Below are positions 6,216 through 6,453 of a stretch of DNA of 6,453 bases, piece by piece (positions within the stretch are counted from its first letter, which is position 1; each line of letters opens with the position of its first letter). This stretch comes from an uncultured Eubacteriales bacterium (lineage in GTDB: Bacteria; Bacillota; Clostridia; Oscillospirales; CAG-272). The translations under genes were made by a program, and so were the position numbers. The DNA lies in NCBI GenBank assembly GCA_900556615.1, contig USPP01000094.1, positions 1 through 6,453 on the forward strand, in the 5' to 3' direction. Below the pieces are notes generated by a model. The model saw only the letters and a program-made list of their open reading frames with translations, was not told the origin of the DNA and made no database searches.

Positions 6216-6453
6216 TGAATATTGATATGAAAAAAACTGTTATCGAATCGGCGTATGCAAAAATTAATCTGTGGCTTGAGATTCTCGGTAGACGGGAAGA
6301 CGGCTATCACAATATCAGAAGCATCATGCAGACGGTCTCTCTTTGCGATACTGTTACCGTAAGGCTTACCGAGAGGGAAGTGGGCATGACTTGTTCGGAC
6401 AGTACTCTTTCCTGCGGACGGGATAACCTTTGTGTAAGAGCGGCAGAGATTTT
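6215..6453 (+). CDS. ispE: 4-diphosphocytidyl-2-C-methyl-D-erythritol kinase IspE, 5' part
   Basis: The N-terminal 79 codons of IspE, a GHMP-family kinase that phosphorylates CDP-methylerythritol with ATP in the MEP route to isopentenyl diphosphate. The diagnostic N-terminal block A-Y-A-K-I-N-L-W-L with G-R-R-E-D-G-Y-H-N-I is present, including the substrate-contacting K and N of AKIN and the D-G-Y-H motif, followed by the expected beta strands and a C-G-x-D-N-L stretch. The gene runs off the window end intact. Two adjacent in-frame ATGs (6212 and 6215) overlap the DUF362 stop; GGTGG at 6206-6210 spaces better to 6215. It is coupled to the DUF362 gene by the overlap. Confidence 0.95.
   Translation, partial: MNIDMKKTVIESAYAKINLWLEILGRREDGYHNIRSIMQTVSLCDTVTVRLTEREVGMTCSDSTLSCGRDNLCVRAAEI

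Noticed and set aside
1..6453. CRISPR arrays, tRNA genes, insertion sequences, phage genes
   Set aside because: No regularly spaced repeats, cloverleaf sequences, transposase or integrase motifs were seen on either strand.

Overview
The window looks like chromosome from an endospore-forming, low-GC Firmicute, probably a clostridial lineage. The evidence is a yabP(end)-yabQ-divIC sporulation/division cluster, AT-rich DNA, purine-rich ribosome binding sites, tight same-strand gene packing and ispE of the MEP isoprenoid pathway. All recognised genes are on the + strand. The genus cannot be told from the sequence alone.

Layout. (1) Positions 1-923 are the tail of a spore-cortex/division operon: the last six codons of what is probably yabP, then yabQ (spore cortex membrane protein), then a short DivIC/FtsB-type septum protein. 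It closes with a clean intrinsic terminator at 977-1012. (2) Positions 924-1263 contain no convincing gene. They hold a sigma-A-like promoter (947-975) placed so that its transcript would start inside the terminator hairpin. A leader of about 220 nt follows (1017-1236) that can fold into nested long-range stems plus two perfect hairpins. It matches no RNA family I can recall and is the most interesting part of the window. (3) Positions 1264-6453 are a second, tightly coupled operon: a membrane-anchored coiled-coil serine hydrolase with a class A beta-lactamase-like fold; an unrecognised 576-residue protein with an embedded CxxC...CxxC element; a DUF554/YqgA-family membrane protein; a DUF362 protein with a C-terminal 2x[4Fe-4S] ferredoxin domain; and the 5' part of ispE. 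Junctions are a 4-base overlap, a 12-base gap, a 9-base gap and a 1- or 4-base overlap, so one transcript is likely.

How the parts may work together. The first operon concerns spore cortex formation and septation. The second mixes a probable cell-envelope serine hydrolase, a small-molecule membrane protein, an iron-sulfur protein and an isoprenoid precursor enzyme, whose product ultimately feeds undecaprenyl phosphate and so wall synthesis. A shared envelope theme is possible but is inference from gene order. Any regulation of the second operon would most likely act through the structured leader.
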